Assembly (NCBI GenBank): GCA_947631955.1
Contig: CANRNJ010000001.1
Coordinates: 434,001 to 498,000, forward strand
Source: an uncultured Lachnospiraceae bacterium
GTDB lineage: Bacteria > Bacillota > Clostridia > Lachnospirales > Lachnospiraceae
DNA length: 64,000 nt
Direction of reading: 5' to 3'
Shown here one piece after another: positions 41,913 to 50,863 of the stretch. The position numbers and the translations under genes are program-made. The notes under the pieces are model-generated. The model was given only the letters and a program-made list of their open reading frames with translations. It searched no databases and was not told the DNA's origin. Each line of letters opens with the position of its first letter. The stretch's first letter is position 1.

Positions 41913-43060
41913 TATTCTGTATCTCCTTTTTCTCCGGGCGCCGTCACATATTCCGGTTCTTCGATCTTGATGCCCTGTTTCTTAAGCATATCGATATCCA
42001 TCACATAACGGTTGTCCATCGTCTTCATGATGTCCTTGATCTCCAGATCGCCGTACTCTCTTCTGTTGCTCAGGTCGATGATGCTGTTGTCGCCGAACAT
42101 CAGGATCATCGGCTCCAGAATATTCTGTTCGTTGGCGGTGATCACCAGAGCTTTTTCGCCGGTATTGAGTTCTATGCTGACTCCGGGAGTCAATATATTG
42201 ATCGACCGAATCAGGCCCTCCACGATCTGGCTGTCAAAGACCTCCGGATGATCCAGCAGGTGTTTGAGGGTCGCCACCTCGGATTCCGGGGCTTTCTCGA
42301 CCTGCATCGCCGTCATTGTGTCAAAGGCTTCCGCCACCGCCATCACTCTGGCTCCGTTGACCATCTTCATATTGGAAATGTCTTCGCCCGTTTCCAAGCT
42401 TTCCAGCGCCCGCTGTGTCTGCGTGCAGATGCGCTTGATATTAGGGGACGAGGAATAGACGATATCGATCAGGTCAAATCCCTGTACCTCGGCGGCGCGG
42501 ACCGCGTTCTGCTCTTCGCTCGACAGCGTTTCCTTGTCCGCGATGCTCTTCGGTACGGTAAGTTTGCCGATATCATGGATAACGGCGGCCTGCACGGTTT
42601 CCAGCTGTTCATCCACTTTCATATTAAGAACATGTGTTATCATTGCGCAGAGCATCGCCACGTTCAGGGAGTGTTTGTAGATATAGTCTTCTTTGCTGCG
42701 CAGGTTCTGTACAAAATTGATCTTTTTGTCCAGATGCCCGTAATTCTTGATGATATTTGCCGCTATCGTAGGCATCTTGCTGACCCGTCTGGTCTGCAGG
42801 ATCTTCTCCAGTTCTTCTTGAATCGAAAAGACGTTCATCGTCTGGAATCTCTCAAAATCGATATCGGCCTGTGTCATGGGCGGAACAGGCTCCGCCGGTT
42901 CCAGTATGAAGATGCCGATCAGGCCGAAATTCTTGATACTCTCGATTCCCTGTGCGGTCAGCTTCGAGTTCCGTTCATATAAGAGAACGCCGTCTTTGTT
43001 GTAAATGGGGCGTGCAAGCCTCATTCCTGTCTTCAGTTTATCCTGCTTTACAAAAAGCAT
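41912..43060 (-). CDS. HD-GYP-like domain protein, degenerate
   Basis: 382 residues. N-terminal region like those of HD-GYP proteins (DKLKTGMRLARPIYNKDGVLLYERNSKLTAQGI). The HD core is present: H130 in YIYKHSLNVAMLC and HD at 162-163 in AVIHDIGKLTVP. The later His ligands and the HHExxDGxGYP signature are missing (IKRICTQTQRALES replaces them), though the following VMAVAEAFDTMTA helix is conserved. So it may not hydrolyse cyclic-di-GMP, or may only bind it. A further C-terminal 100 residues are unassigned. Translationally coupled to pilT, suggesting control of retraction. Confidence 0.8.
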   Translation of the reverse strand: MLFVKQDKLKTGMRLARPIYNKDGVLLYERNSKLTAQGIESIKNFGLIGIFILEPAEPVPPMTQADIDFERFQTMNVFSIQEELEKILQTRRVSKMPTIAANIIKNYGHLDKKINFVQNLRSKEDYIYKHSLNVAMLCAMITHVLNMKVDEQLETVQAAVIHDIGKLTVPKSIADKETLSSEEQNAVRAAEVQGFDLIDIVYSSSPNIKRICTQTQRALESLETGEDISNMKMVNGARVMAVAEAFDTMTAMQVEKAPESEVATLKHLLDHPEVFDSQIVEGLIRSINILTPGVSIELNTGEKALVITANEQNILEPMILMFGDNSIIDLSNRREYGDLEIKDIMKTMDNRYVMDIDMLKKQGIKIEEPEYVTAPGEKGDTE

Positions 43061-43126
43061 TGCCGTTTTCCTCCTCCGACGCCGGGACGCCCCGTTTCCG
43101 GCGTCTTGTGCCGTGCCCCTGACAGC

Positions 43127-43762
43127 CTAGAGCGATTCATACGCCGCCCTGAGTTTTTCAAGAGCCCTCTTCTCGATCCTTGACACATAGCTTCTGGATA
43201 TGCCAAGCTTGCGTCCTATCTCCCGCTGCGTCACTTCATATTCATTTGTAAGTCCATATCGGAGCGTGATAATCTCGCGTTCCCTGTCGCTCAATGTTTC
43301 ATGGATCAGGCCGGAAAGTCTGCTCAGCTTATCCTCTGCTTCCATCCTGTCGATCACGTCGGTCTGATCCTGTTCTATGATGTCCAGCAGATTGATCTCA
43401 TTGCCTTCCCTGTCCGTTCCGATCGGTTCATAGAGGGACACTTCCCTGGAAGTTTTCTTCTTGGCGCGCAGAAACATCAGCAGTTCATTGTCGATGCATC
43501 GGGACGCGTAGGTGCTGAGCTTCCCTTTGCCGGCGTCAAAAGAATCGACCGCTTTGATAAGGCCGATCGTGCCGATGGATATCATATCCTCCATCTCTTC
43601 GCCCACATTCTGGTACTTCTTGGCAATGTGCGCGACCAGACGCAGATTACGCTCGATCAAAATCTCCTTGGCGCGCGCCCGCGCTGCATCGTCGCCCGTT
43701 TTCAACCGGTCTAAGCAGATGGCCTCTTCCTTCGCAGTTAATGGTTGCTTAAATGTTTTCAA
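43127..43762 (-). CDS. sigK: Sporulation sigma factor SigK
   Basis: Late mother-cell sigma factor. 211 residues with region 2 (RNLRLVAHIAKKYQNVGEEMEDMISIGTIGLIKAVDSFDAGKGKLSTYASRCIDNELLMFLRAKKK) and region 4 (DREREIITLRYGL...TQREIGRKLGISRSYVSRIEKRALEKL), closer to SigK than to SigE (QPL at the start, DPIG-like EPIGTDREGNEI). The start is TTG with GGGGG upstream; no start codon occurs upstream before an in-frame stop, so the roughly 20-residue inhibitory pro-sequence of Bacillus SigK is absent, as reported for Clostridioides difficile. The gene is uninterrupted by a skin-like element. A SigK-type promoter precedes it. Confidence 0.9.
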   Translation of the reverse strand: MKTFKQPLTAKEEAICLDRLKTGDDAARARAKEILIERNLRLVAHIAKKYQNVGEEMEDMISIGTIGLIKAVDSFDAGKGKLSTYASRCIDNELLMFLRAKKKTSREVSLYEPIGTDREGNEINLLDIIEQDQTDVIDRMEAEDKLSRLSGLIHETLSDREREIITLRYGLTNEYEVTQREIGRKLGISRSYVSRIEKRALEKLRAAYESL

Positions 43763-43788
43763 AAGAAGCCCCCAAAGTCCATTTACTC

Positions 43789-43816
43789 TATTCTATGACC
43801 CGGAGGCATCCGAAGT
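43789..43816 (-). promoter_or_regulatory. SigK-type promoter upstream of sigK
   Basis: On the minus strand AC (43816-43815), 17-base spacer, CATAGAATA (43797-43789), matching the consensus AC-N16/17-CATAnnnTA of Bacillus SigK. A GGCA/TGCC hairpin overlaps the spacer. Confidence 0.5.
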
Positions 43817-43845
43817 GCCTTTCCACCATTTTTATTATATTATTA

Positions 43846-44973
43846 TCACTCTGTTTCGTCAAACAGGAATTGCGCCATGACGTAGTTGCTGATATCGATC
43901 CCCCGTCCGGTCAGGCGGACCGCGCCGTCTTCCCGCTCCAGAAGGCCCAGACCGCACATCTTGTCGATGACCCCGCCGTAGACCGTATCCATCGGCGCTC
44001 CGAACTCGTCCGCGAACCGACGGACGTCCACCCCGCGCATCATGCGCAGCCCAAGGAACATGTATTCTTCCATCTGCTCGTGCAGGGTGAGCGGATGCCT
44101 GTCGGGCGCATACAGCCGGTACGTTTCCATATCCGCCGGGTTGGTCCATCTGACATTTTCCACCATGGAGGAAGCGCCCAGACCGAAGCCCGCATAATTG
44201 CCGCGCTGCCAGTACACTTTGTTGTGGCGGCACTCGAACCCTTCGAGCGCGTAATTGGATATCTCATATCTGTGATAGCCGCAGGAAGCCAGAAGATCCC
44301 CTGTAAGTTCATACATGGCCCGGTCCTCCTCCTCCGAGGGGAACGCATATGCGGCCCGCCGTTCATACAGCGGCGTGCCTTCTTCCAATATCAGACTGTA
44401 TGCCGAGATGTGTTCCGGCTTAAGACGCACGGCCCGTTCAAGGGTCCGCCTGTAGGATTCGACGCTCTGTCCCGGCAGAGCCGCCATAAGATCGATATTG
44501 ACGCTGCGAAACCCCGCGTTTCTCACAAGGTCATAGGCTTCCAGAAACGTCCGGTAATCATGGATGCGCCCGATCCGCTCCAGTTCTTCGTCCTCCGTTG
44601 ACTGCAGACCGATGCTCATTCGATTAATACCACATGTTATGTATTCTTTTATCTTCTCTTTCCGGGCCGTTTCCGGGTTCATCTCCATAGTGATCTCGGC
44701 GTCCTCTGCCACCCGGTAGTTCCGGCGGATCGTTTCCATGATCCCCGCCACAGCGCCCTGCGGCAGGAGAGTCGGCGTCCCGCCGCCGAAAAAGATAGAT
44801 AACACTTGATATTCTTTGTATTCCGCCGCCGAAAGTTCGATCTCCCGGCACAGCAGGTCTGTATACTCGTCCATACCGCATCCCTGCTCCGCGGCGGGAA
44901 ACGACAGAAAATCGCAGTACAGGCATTTTTTTACACAGTAAGGAATATGAAGGTAAAGGCTCAGATCTTTCAT
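43846..44973 (-). CDS. hemW: Radical SAM heme chaperone HemW
   Basis: Radical SAM protein of the HemN family, now thought to insert heme rather than oxidise coproporphyrinogen. About 375 residues, radical SAM cluster motif CVKKCLYC near the start (LYLHIPYCVKKCLYCDF), SAM-binding FFGGGTPTLL, INRMSIGLQS, and a C-terminal HemN-type domain (EEYMFLGLRMMRGVD). ATG at 44973 chosen; a GTG three codons upstream is also possible. It follows lepA, as in Bacillus. Confidence 0.94.
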   Translation of the reverse strand: MKDLSLYLHIPYCVKKCLYCDFLSFPAAEQGCGMDEYTDLLCREIELSAAEYKEYQVLSIFFGGGTPTLLPQGAVAGIMETIRRNYRVAEDAEITMEMNPETARKEKIKEYITCGINRMSIGLQSTEDEELERIGRIHDYRTFLEAYDLVRNAGFRSVNIDLMAALPGQSVESYRRTLERAVRLKPEHISAYSLILEEGTPLYERRAAYAFPSEEEDRAMYELTGDLLASCGYHRYEISNYALEGFECRHNKVYWQRGNYAGFGLGASSMVENVRWTNPADMETYRLYAPDRHPLTLHEQMEEYMFLGLRMMRGVDVRRFADEFGAPMDTVYGGVIDKMCGLGLLEREDGAVRLTGRGIDISNYVMAQFLFDETE

Positions 44974-44990
44974 ACGGACCACCGCGCCCT

Positions 44991-46805
44991 CTACTTATCG
45001 TCCAGTTTCAGGACGCTCATAAACGCACTCTGCGGGATCTCTACGATGCCCACCTGACGCATACGCTTCTTGCCTTCCTTCTGCTTCTCCAACAGCTTCT
45101 TTTTACGGGTGATATCGCCGCCGTAACACTTGGCCAGTACGTCCTTGCGCATCGCCTTGACCGTTTCTCTGGCTATGATCTTGCCGTTCACCGCCGCTTG
45201 GATCGGGATCTCAAACAGATGTCTGGGGATCTCGTCTTTCAGCTTCTCGCACATCTTCCTTCCGCGCTCGTACGCGCTGTCCGCGTGGACGATAAAGGAA
45301 AGGGCGTCAACTTCCTCATGGTTGATCAGGATATCCAGTTTTACCAGACGGGACTGCTCGTATCCTTTCAGTTCATAGTCGAAGGATGCGTACCCTCTGG
45401 AGCGCGACTTCAGCGCGTCGAAGAAATCATAGATGATCTCGTTGAGGGGCAGTTCATACTTTAACAGCGCTCTGGACGACTCGATATATTCCGTGCTCAC
45501 ATAGCGGCCGCGCCTCTCTTGGCACAGCTGCATGATCGGTCCGATAAATTCCGTCGTGACCATGATCTCCGCGCTCACGACCGGTTCTTCCATATAGGCG
45601 ATCTGCGTGGGTTCCGGCAGATTGGACGGATTGGTCAGTTCGACGGTTTCCCCGTCCGTCCTGTGCACCTTGTAGATAACGCCGGGCGCGGTCGTGACCA
45701 GATCCAGATTGTACTCCCGCTCCAGTCTTTCCTGTATGATCTCCAGATGCAGCAGACCTAAGAATCCGCACCGGAAACCGAAACCGAGCGCGATGGAAGT
45801 TTCCGGCTCATAGTTGAGAGAAGCGTCGTTCAGCTTCAACTTCTCCAGCGCATCCCTCAGATCGGGGTATTTGGCTCCGTCCGCCGGGTACACGCCGCAG
45901 TATACCATCGAATTGACCTTTTTATAGCCCGGAAGCGGCTCCGCGCACGGGTTCTTCGCGTCCGTCACCGTGTCGCCCACCGCCGTATCCTTGACGTTCT
46001 TGATCGAAGCGGTCAGGTATCCGACCATACCGGCCGACAGTTCCTCGCACGGGATGAACTGGCCCGCCCCGAAATACCCCACTTCCACGACTTCCGCAGT
46101 CGCGCCCGTCGCCATCATGCGGATCTGCGTGCCCTTGGACATCCGCCCTTCCATGATCCGGCAGAATACGATCACGCCCTTATAGGAATCGTACAGGGAA
46201 TCAAAGATCAGCGCCTGCAGAGGGTTGTCCGGACTCCCGCCGGGAGCGGGGATCTTCTCGACGATGGCCTCCAGCACGTCCTCGATGCCGATGCCGTTCT
46301 TGGCGGAAATGAGCGGCGCGTCCTGCGCTTCGATGCCGATCACGTCCTCGATCTCATTCTTGACCTTCTCCGGGTCCGCACTGGGGAGATCGATCTTGTT
46401 AATGACCGGAAATACGTCCAGATCATGATCCAGCGCCATGTAGACGTTGGCCAGTGTCTGCGCCTCGATCCCCTGCGCCGCGTCCACTACCAGTATCGCT
46501 CCGTCGCACGCCGCCAGCGCGCGGCTGACCTCATAGTTGAAATCCACATGTCCGGGAGTGTCGATCAGGTTAAAGATATACTCGTTCCCGTCCTTGGCAT
46601 TGTAGATGATGCGCACCGCCTGCGCCTTGATGGTTATGCCGCGCTCGCGCTCCAGATCCATATTGTCAAGCACCTGCGCCTGCATCTCCCTGCTTGTCAA
46701 AAGACCTGTCATTTCGATGATCCTGTCCGCCAATGTCGATTTGCCGTGATCGATATGGGCGACGATACAGAAATTTCTGATCCTGCTCTGATCTATATCC
46801 GCCAT
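44991..46805 (-). CDS. lepA: Elongation factor 4 (LepA)
   Basis: Translational GTPase that back-translocates or remodels stalled ribosomes and aids initiation. 604 residues: G1 [10 protein letters not shown]2/G3 region ([20 protein letters not shown]), G4 NKIDLP, and the LepA-specific C-terminal domain ([45 protein letters not shown]). Standard length. Confidence 0.98.
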   Translation of the reverse strand: MADIDQSRIRNFCIVAHIDHGKSTLADRIIEMTGLLTSREMQAQVLDNMDLERERGITIKAQAVRIIYNAKDGNEYIFNLIDTPGHVDFNYEVSRALAACDGAILVVDAAQGIEAQTLANVYMALDHDLDVFPVINKIDLPSADPEKVKNEIEDVIGIEAQDAPLISAKNGIGIEDVLEAIVEKIPAPGGSPDNPLQALIFDSLYDSYKGVIVFCRIMEGRMSKGTQIRMMATGATAEVVEVGYFGAGQFIPCEELSAGMVGYLTASIKNVKDTAVGDTVTDAKNPCAEPLPGYKKVNSMVYCGVYPADGAKYPDLRDALEKLKLNDASLNYEPETSIALGFGFRCGFLGLLHLEIIQERLEREYNLDLVTTAPGVIYKVHRTDGETVELTNPSNLPEPTQIAYMEEPVVSAEIMVTTEFIGPIMQLCQERRGRYVSTEYIESSRALLKYELPLNEIIYDFFDALKSRSRGYASFDYELKGYEQSRLVKLDILINHEEVDALSFIVHADSAYERGRKMCEKLKDEIPRHLFEIPIQAAVNGKIIARETVKAMRKDVLAKCYGGDITRKKKLLEKQKEGKKRMRQVGIVEIPQSAFMSVLKLDDK

Positions 46806-46958
46806 AAATCCATTCCTTCCGTTCCTATGCTCTTCTCACATTCTTTTAAAGTATAGCAAATCAGGCATAAGATGTCCACTGTTACCGCTGCGGCGCTTAC
46901 GGCTGCGGCTCCTGCGGACTGCGTGCCGCAGCGCTTAGGCTGTGCCTGCGGATGCGGC
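46806..46958. other. Gap between spoIIP and lepA with GCTGCGG motifs
   Basis: 153 bases holding several GCTGCGG / CCGCAGC direct and inverted copies that could fold, but with no T run. Probably the spoIIP 3' end plus the lepA leader. Confidence 0.4.
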
Positions 46959-48302
46959 TTACCGCTGCGGCTCTGCGCCGCTTAAGACCAGATCGAGCAC
47001 ATGGGCCAGCGGATCGCAGGCGTTCATCGCCTCTTCCAGCGTATTGTTCTGCGCTCCCAGTTCGATCAGCAGCGTTTTCGGGCACACATGCATATTATAG
47101 CGGTAGGCTTTCAGGTAGATCCGCCTTGCAAGCCCCGGATAGTATTCGTTGCTCGCCGCCTGCATCTGGAAGGAAAAAGCCAGATTCTCCGCCAGATACG
47201 GATTTTCCAGATACTCTATATTTCCTTTGGCGGTACGGCTCAGCCCGTTGAAAAACATAAACTGCGCCGTGGGTCTCCCCTGCAGATCCACCACCAGTCT
47301 TCTGTCTTTGGGCATTTCATCTCTATGTAAGTCGATCACCACTTCGATCGACGGATACTGCCGCAGAAGTTCCTCGATGGCGGGCAGCGAATTACTGTAG
47401 GCGTAATCGCGGGACTCTTTGTCATAGCTTTCCGTGTGATGTATAACATTGTACCCGTATCGGCTGCGCAGCACGGACGCCAGATATTCTCCGACCCCGA
47501 CGATGCCGGTGGATTCGTCCCCCGGAACGGAATCCGCGAACATCTCCTGTGAATGGGTGTGATAGATCAGGATCTGCGGTTCCTCCGGAGTCCCCTGCAT
47601 ACGCATGTCCTTCGAGAGCAGTTCGTCGGTCTTTAACAGATCTTCTCCCGCCCGCGTCGTACTGTCCACGGCATAGAAAGCCTTTATGAGCATCTCATAG
47701 CTTTGCAGTTCCTCCCATCGGTAGCTATAGCTTTTGTCCGCGGCGGGGACAAACTCTATGCCGCCGGGAGCGGTATCTTTGTCCCCGGCCTCATTTCCGG
47801 TCTCCTTCTCATTCCCGGTCTTTGCCTCCTCTGCCTGCGGCTGTGCGTCTGTCTGTCCGTCCAGATAGGCTCCGTTTTCTTCAAGCAGCGCCTCCTCCAA
47901 GCTTTTCTCCAGATGCATGGAGTCCTCGTCGTAATCCAGATCTTCTTCCGGAATGGAACGGCGGTCCTCGTCGCTGCCCTCCAGCGCCATCAGCTTCTCA
48001 TAATCGCTCTCCGCCGCAAAGTCCAAATCCGCCGTCTGCATACTATAGAGCAGGACCGGATATTCATACATGACCCATCTGCAATACATATCAGATGTTA
48101 TTTGATCTGGGCCGCCATGCCCCAGCATGCCAAGGACAGGCAGATACGGAGCCGCCACGATATTCTGGATCCATCCGGCAGCCGGTCCCTTACCGGTTCG
48201 CTGCCCGCTCCGTGCGCCTAAAGTTTCCGTCAGGACAAAAAAGGCAGATATAATTACAAGTGTTATTATAATTGTTTTATATAGTTTCTTCTTCCTGTCC
48301 AT
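46959..48302 (-). CDS. spoIIP: Stage II sporulation protein P
   Basis: SpoIIP is the peptidoglycan amidase/endopeptidase of the DMP complex that drives engulfment. 447 residues: N-terminal membrane anchor (IIITLVIISAFFVLTETLG), an acidic variable region, and the catalytic amidase domain with zinc-ligand motifs (YHTHSQE, VIDLHRDE, LLIELGAQNNT). It lies between gpr and lepA as in Bacillus, but without yqxA. Confidence 0.94.
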   Translation of the reverse strand: MDRKKKLYKTIIITLVIISAFFVLTETLGARSGQRTGKGPAAGWIQNIVAAPYLPVLGMLGHGGPDQITSDMYCRWVMYEYPVLLYSMQTADLDFAAESDYEKLMALEGSDEDRRSIPEEDLDYDEDSMHLEKSLEEALLEENGAYLDGQTDAQPQAEEAKTGNEKETGNEAGDKDTAPGGIEFVPAADKSYSYRWEELQSYEMLIKAFYAVDSTTRAGEDLLKTDELLSKDMRMQGTPEEPQILIYHTHSQEMFADSVPGDESTGIVGVGEYLASVLRSRYGYNVIHHTESYDKESRDYAYSNSLPAIEELLRQYPSIEVVIDLHRDEMPKDRRLVVDLQGRPTAQFMFFNGLSRTAKGNIEYLENPYLAENLAFSFQMQAASNEYYPGLARRIYLKAYRYNMHVCPKTLLIELGAQNNTLEEAMNACDPLAHVLDLVLSGAEPQR

Positions 48303-48345
48303 ACCAATCTATATATATGCGGTGCGGACATGACTTCATACCTGA

Positions 48346-49221
48346 TTATTCTTCGGGACCGACAAGCGCCTTATTGATGCCGTCGCAGAGGATATGGCTG
48401 ATCTGCTGGATCTGCTGATCCACATCTTTGGTCGTGACATACATATTGTTCAATTCTTTAAGCGCCACCGGGCGTTCTCCCAGCGCGTCGCCCACAATGG
48501 TAGCTGCGTCCACCACGGTAGGGACTCCCAGAGCCAGCACCGGCACGTTAAGACTCTCCTGCGTGATGGCGTTCCTGTGATTGCCCACGCCCGACCCCGG
48601 ATGGATCCCTGTGTTGGTGATCTGTATGGTGCGGTTCAGCCGCTTGGTGGAACGCGCCGCCAAAGCGTCGATCACGATCACCATATCCGGCTGCGTTTCG
48701 CTGATGACTCCCTTGATGATCTCCGCGGATTCCATTCCCGTCTTTGCCATAACACCCGGTATTAAACTGCTGACCTGATGCATCTTGGAGCGGTTGTAGG
48801 CCACTTTGCCGTACTCCCGCACGATATGCCTGTTGACAAACAGATTATCCACCACGTTGGGCCCCAGCGAATCCGCCGTCACTTCCCGGTTGCCAAGGCC
48901 CACCACCAGTATGGAGTGTTCTCTGTCCGGCTCAGGCAGGATGCTCCTGATATTGCTGGCAAGGATCTCCGAGATCTCCTGATGATAATCTTCCTCCGGC
49001 TCGGTCATGGACGGAGCTTCCAACGTGATGTAGATCCCCATCGGTTTGCCGAGTATCTTGGCGCCGTTCTTCGTTTCCACGGTCACTTTGGTGATACGGA
49101 CGTCGCTCGTTTCGTCATAGTCTTCTTCCACAGTAACGCCGTGCAGACCTTCCGCTTTATCTTCTATACTTTCTCTGGCTTCCAACGCCAAGTCCGTCCT
49201 GACTGTTGACCAGCTATCCAT
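48346..49221 (-). CDS. gpr: Germination protease GPR
   Basis: Aspartic-type protease that degrades small acid-soluble spore proteins at germination. 291 residues. The propeptide cleavage region TDLALEARE near residue 10 matches the SASP-like cleavage motif. Family motifs VVGLGNREVTADSLGP and VIVIDALAARSTKRLNRTIQITNTGIHPGSGVGN are present. It is divergent from rpsT, as in Bacillus. Normally expressed in the forespore under SigF/SigG; I see no convincing match by eye. Confidence 0.96.
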   Translation of the reverse strand: MDSWSTVRTDLALEARESIEDKAEGLHGVTVEEDYDETSDVRITKVTVETKNGAKILGKPMGIYITLEAPSMTEPEEDYHQEISEILASNIRSILPEPDREHSILVVGLGNREVTADSLGPNVVDNLFVNRHIVREYGKVAYNRSKMHQVSSLIPGVMAKTGMESAEIIKGVISETQPDMVIVIDALAARSTKRLNRTIQITNTGIHPGSGVGNHRNAITQESLNVPVLALGVPTVVDAATIVGDALGERPVALKELNNMYVTTKDVDQQIQQISHILCDGINKALVGPEE

Positions 49222-49321
49222 ACGATCTTCCTCATTTCCCGCATTTTATCTTACTATATGCGTATATTTATAGGTTGGTTATTTACTTTTCTATTTTTTG
49301 CAAAAACAAACAAAATATGTA

Positions 49322-49350
49322 TTGACATCGCGATTCTCATAAACTACAAT
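49322..49350 (+). promoter_or_regulatory. Sigma-A promoter of rpsT
   Basis: TTGACA (49322-49327), 17-base spacer, TACAAT (49345-49350), near-consensus. In the leader that follows, CATTAAA and TTTAATG (about 49368-49396) can pair and might serve in S20 autoregulation. Confidence 0.8.
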
Positions 49351-49440
49351 AATATGCGTGTGTTTCCATTAAAACGTCCGTGTCCGGCTTTAATGAGATA
49401 CGTCCAAATAAAGAAAACCAATCACGATGGAGGTGTGATC

Positions 49441-49704
49441 ATGGCAAACATTAAATCTGCGAAGAAGAGGATCTTAGTAAACCAGACAAAAGCTGCAAGA
49501 AACAAATCGATCAAATCCAGCGTCAAGACCGCGATCAAGAAGGTTTATGCCGCTATCGAGGCGAATGACAAAGAGGCAGCTAAAGCGGCTCTTACCGCTG
49601 CTACGTCTGCGATCGATAAGGCAACCAAGAAGGGGATATACCACAAGAATACCAGCGCGAGAAAAGTATCCCGCATGGCTGTTGCCGTAAACAAGATGGC
49701 GTAA
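49441..49704 (+). CDS. rpsT: 30S ribosomal protein S20
   Basis: 87 residues, strongly basic and Ala/Lys-rich: ANIKSAKKRILVNQTKAARNKSIKSSVKTAIKKV ... SRMAVAVNKMA. Binds 16S rRNA early in 30S assembly. ATG at 49441 with GGAGGTG upstream; upstream in-frame codons lie before the promoter. Strong promoter and terminator flank it, so it is monocistronic. Confidence 0.98.
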   Translation: MANIKSAKKRILVNQTKAARNKSIKSSVKTAIKKVYAAIEANDKEAAKAALTAATSAIDKATKKGIYHKNTSARKVSRMAVAVNKMA

Positions 49705-49735
49705 TCGTGCCATAAAAAAAGAAAATCTGCAATAT

Positions 49736-49768
49736 AAGAAGACGCCTTTCAGGGGCGTCTTCTTTTTC
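49736..49768 (+). terminator. Rho-independent terminator of rpsT
   Basis: GAAGACGCC (49738-49746) pairs perfectly with GGCGTCTTC (49754-49762), followed by TTTTTC. Confidence 0.9.
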
Positions 49769-49774
49769 TTGTCT

Positions 49775-49945
49775 TCTTTTCTTATCTTATTTTTCTAACT
49801 GATTTATCTTACTTTCCTAACCTAACTTATCTTACTTTCCTAACTTATTTATCTTATTTCCTTAACTGATTTATCTTATTTCTTTAACTTATTTATCTTA
49901 TTTTCTTAACTTGCTTATCTTATTCCCTTAACCTGCTGCTCTCAC
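49775..49945. repeat. Degenerate 22-bp tandem repeat
   Basis: About seven irregular copies of TTATCTTATTTCCTTAACTGAT-like units between the rpsT terminator and the 3' end of the TPM-domain gene. Strongly strand-asymmetric (pyrimidine-rich on plus). No coding function visible. Confidence 0.75.
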
Positions 49946-49962
49946 TTACCTGCTGATTTTTC

Positions 49963-50850
49963 TTACCTGCTGTGGCCTCCGCCGCCGTGGCTTCCGCCTC
50001 CTCCGCTGCTGTGGCCTCCGCCTCCGCTGTGGCTTCCGCCTCCTCCGCCGCTGCTCGTCTGGATCTCATGACGCGTCACGGTCTTGCGGAGGAACCGGTC
50101 CCTGTATACGCTGAACTGCGGCTGCCTTCCTTCCACATAAGTGACCGCCGTAGTGGACTTGACGCCTTTCTCGGACTTCCAGTTGAAGCTTATAAAAATA
50201 ACAGCTGCTATTATCCCAACGGCCCATGGGAGCCAGTACGGGAAATACAGGTCGAACATCCGCATCCCCAGCATATCGTGATAGAAATCATTGATATAGG
50301 TCTTATAGGCGCGGTACGGGTCGTTCTCCACATACCGGTATACATTGTCAAGGATATGATCGATGTCCCCGTCGGAATATGTTTCCTGAACCCTGCCGGT
50401 CGTGCACAGCCATGTGTACACCGCGCCGTCGTCTTCGCGGTACCAGTTATCCACGAGCAGCACACCGTCGCCGTTTGGCCGGTCGTAGCCGAACCGGTGG
50501 CTTTCATAGAACTCTTCCGCATAGATCCTGACAAATTCATCGTATCTCACAGACGGATCGATCTGCCTTGCATACTCTTTCAGGGATTCCTGAAGCGTGA
50601 CCAGCACGATATCGCATCCGGTCTGTTTCTCGCGTTTTGCAATCAGCCTGCGCAGCTTGTCTTCCTCTTTATCCGTCAGGATGTCCCCATAGTCGAAGAC
50701 CCGTTCCGTGGTGGTACATTCCGTATTTTCTCTCTGATAACCGGCCATTCTGGCGATCAGCCAGTGGCCGCCGCTCACCAGTCCGAACAGGAGCAGAAAG
50801 ACGGCGGACAGGATATAATACCATTTAAAATATCGAAAATAATCTCTCAT
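49963..50850 (-). CDS. TPM-domain membrane protein (YgcG-like)
   Basis: 295 residues. Membrane segment near residues 11-31, an extracytoplasmic TPM/YgcG-type domain (VFDYGDILTDKEEDKLRRLIAKREKQTGCDIVLVTLQ), a second membrane segment (about 206-226) and a C-terminal Gly/Ser/His-rich tail (repeats of GGGGSHSGGGGHSS type), like YgcG proteins that end in a Gly-rich tail. Role unclear. It is 13 bases downstream of the zinc-ribbon gene, so the two probably work together. Confidence 0.75.
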   Translation of the reverse strand: MRDYFRYFKWYYILSAVFLLLFGLVSGGHWLIARMAGYQRENTECTTTERVFDYGDILTDKEEDKLRRLIAKREKQTGCDIVLVTLQESLKEYARQIDPSVRYDEFVRIYAEEFYESHRFGYDRPNGDGVLLVDNWYREDDGAVYTWLCTTGRVQETYSDGDIDHILDNVYRYVENDPYRAYKTYINDFYHDMLGMRMFDLYFPYWLPWAVGIIAAVIFISFNWKSEKGVKSTTAVTYVEGRQPQFSVYRDRFLRKTVTRHEIQTSSGGGGGSHSGGGGHSSGGGGSHGGGGHSR

Positions 50851-50863
50851 GACCTCTTACCTC

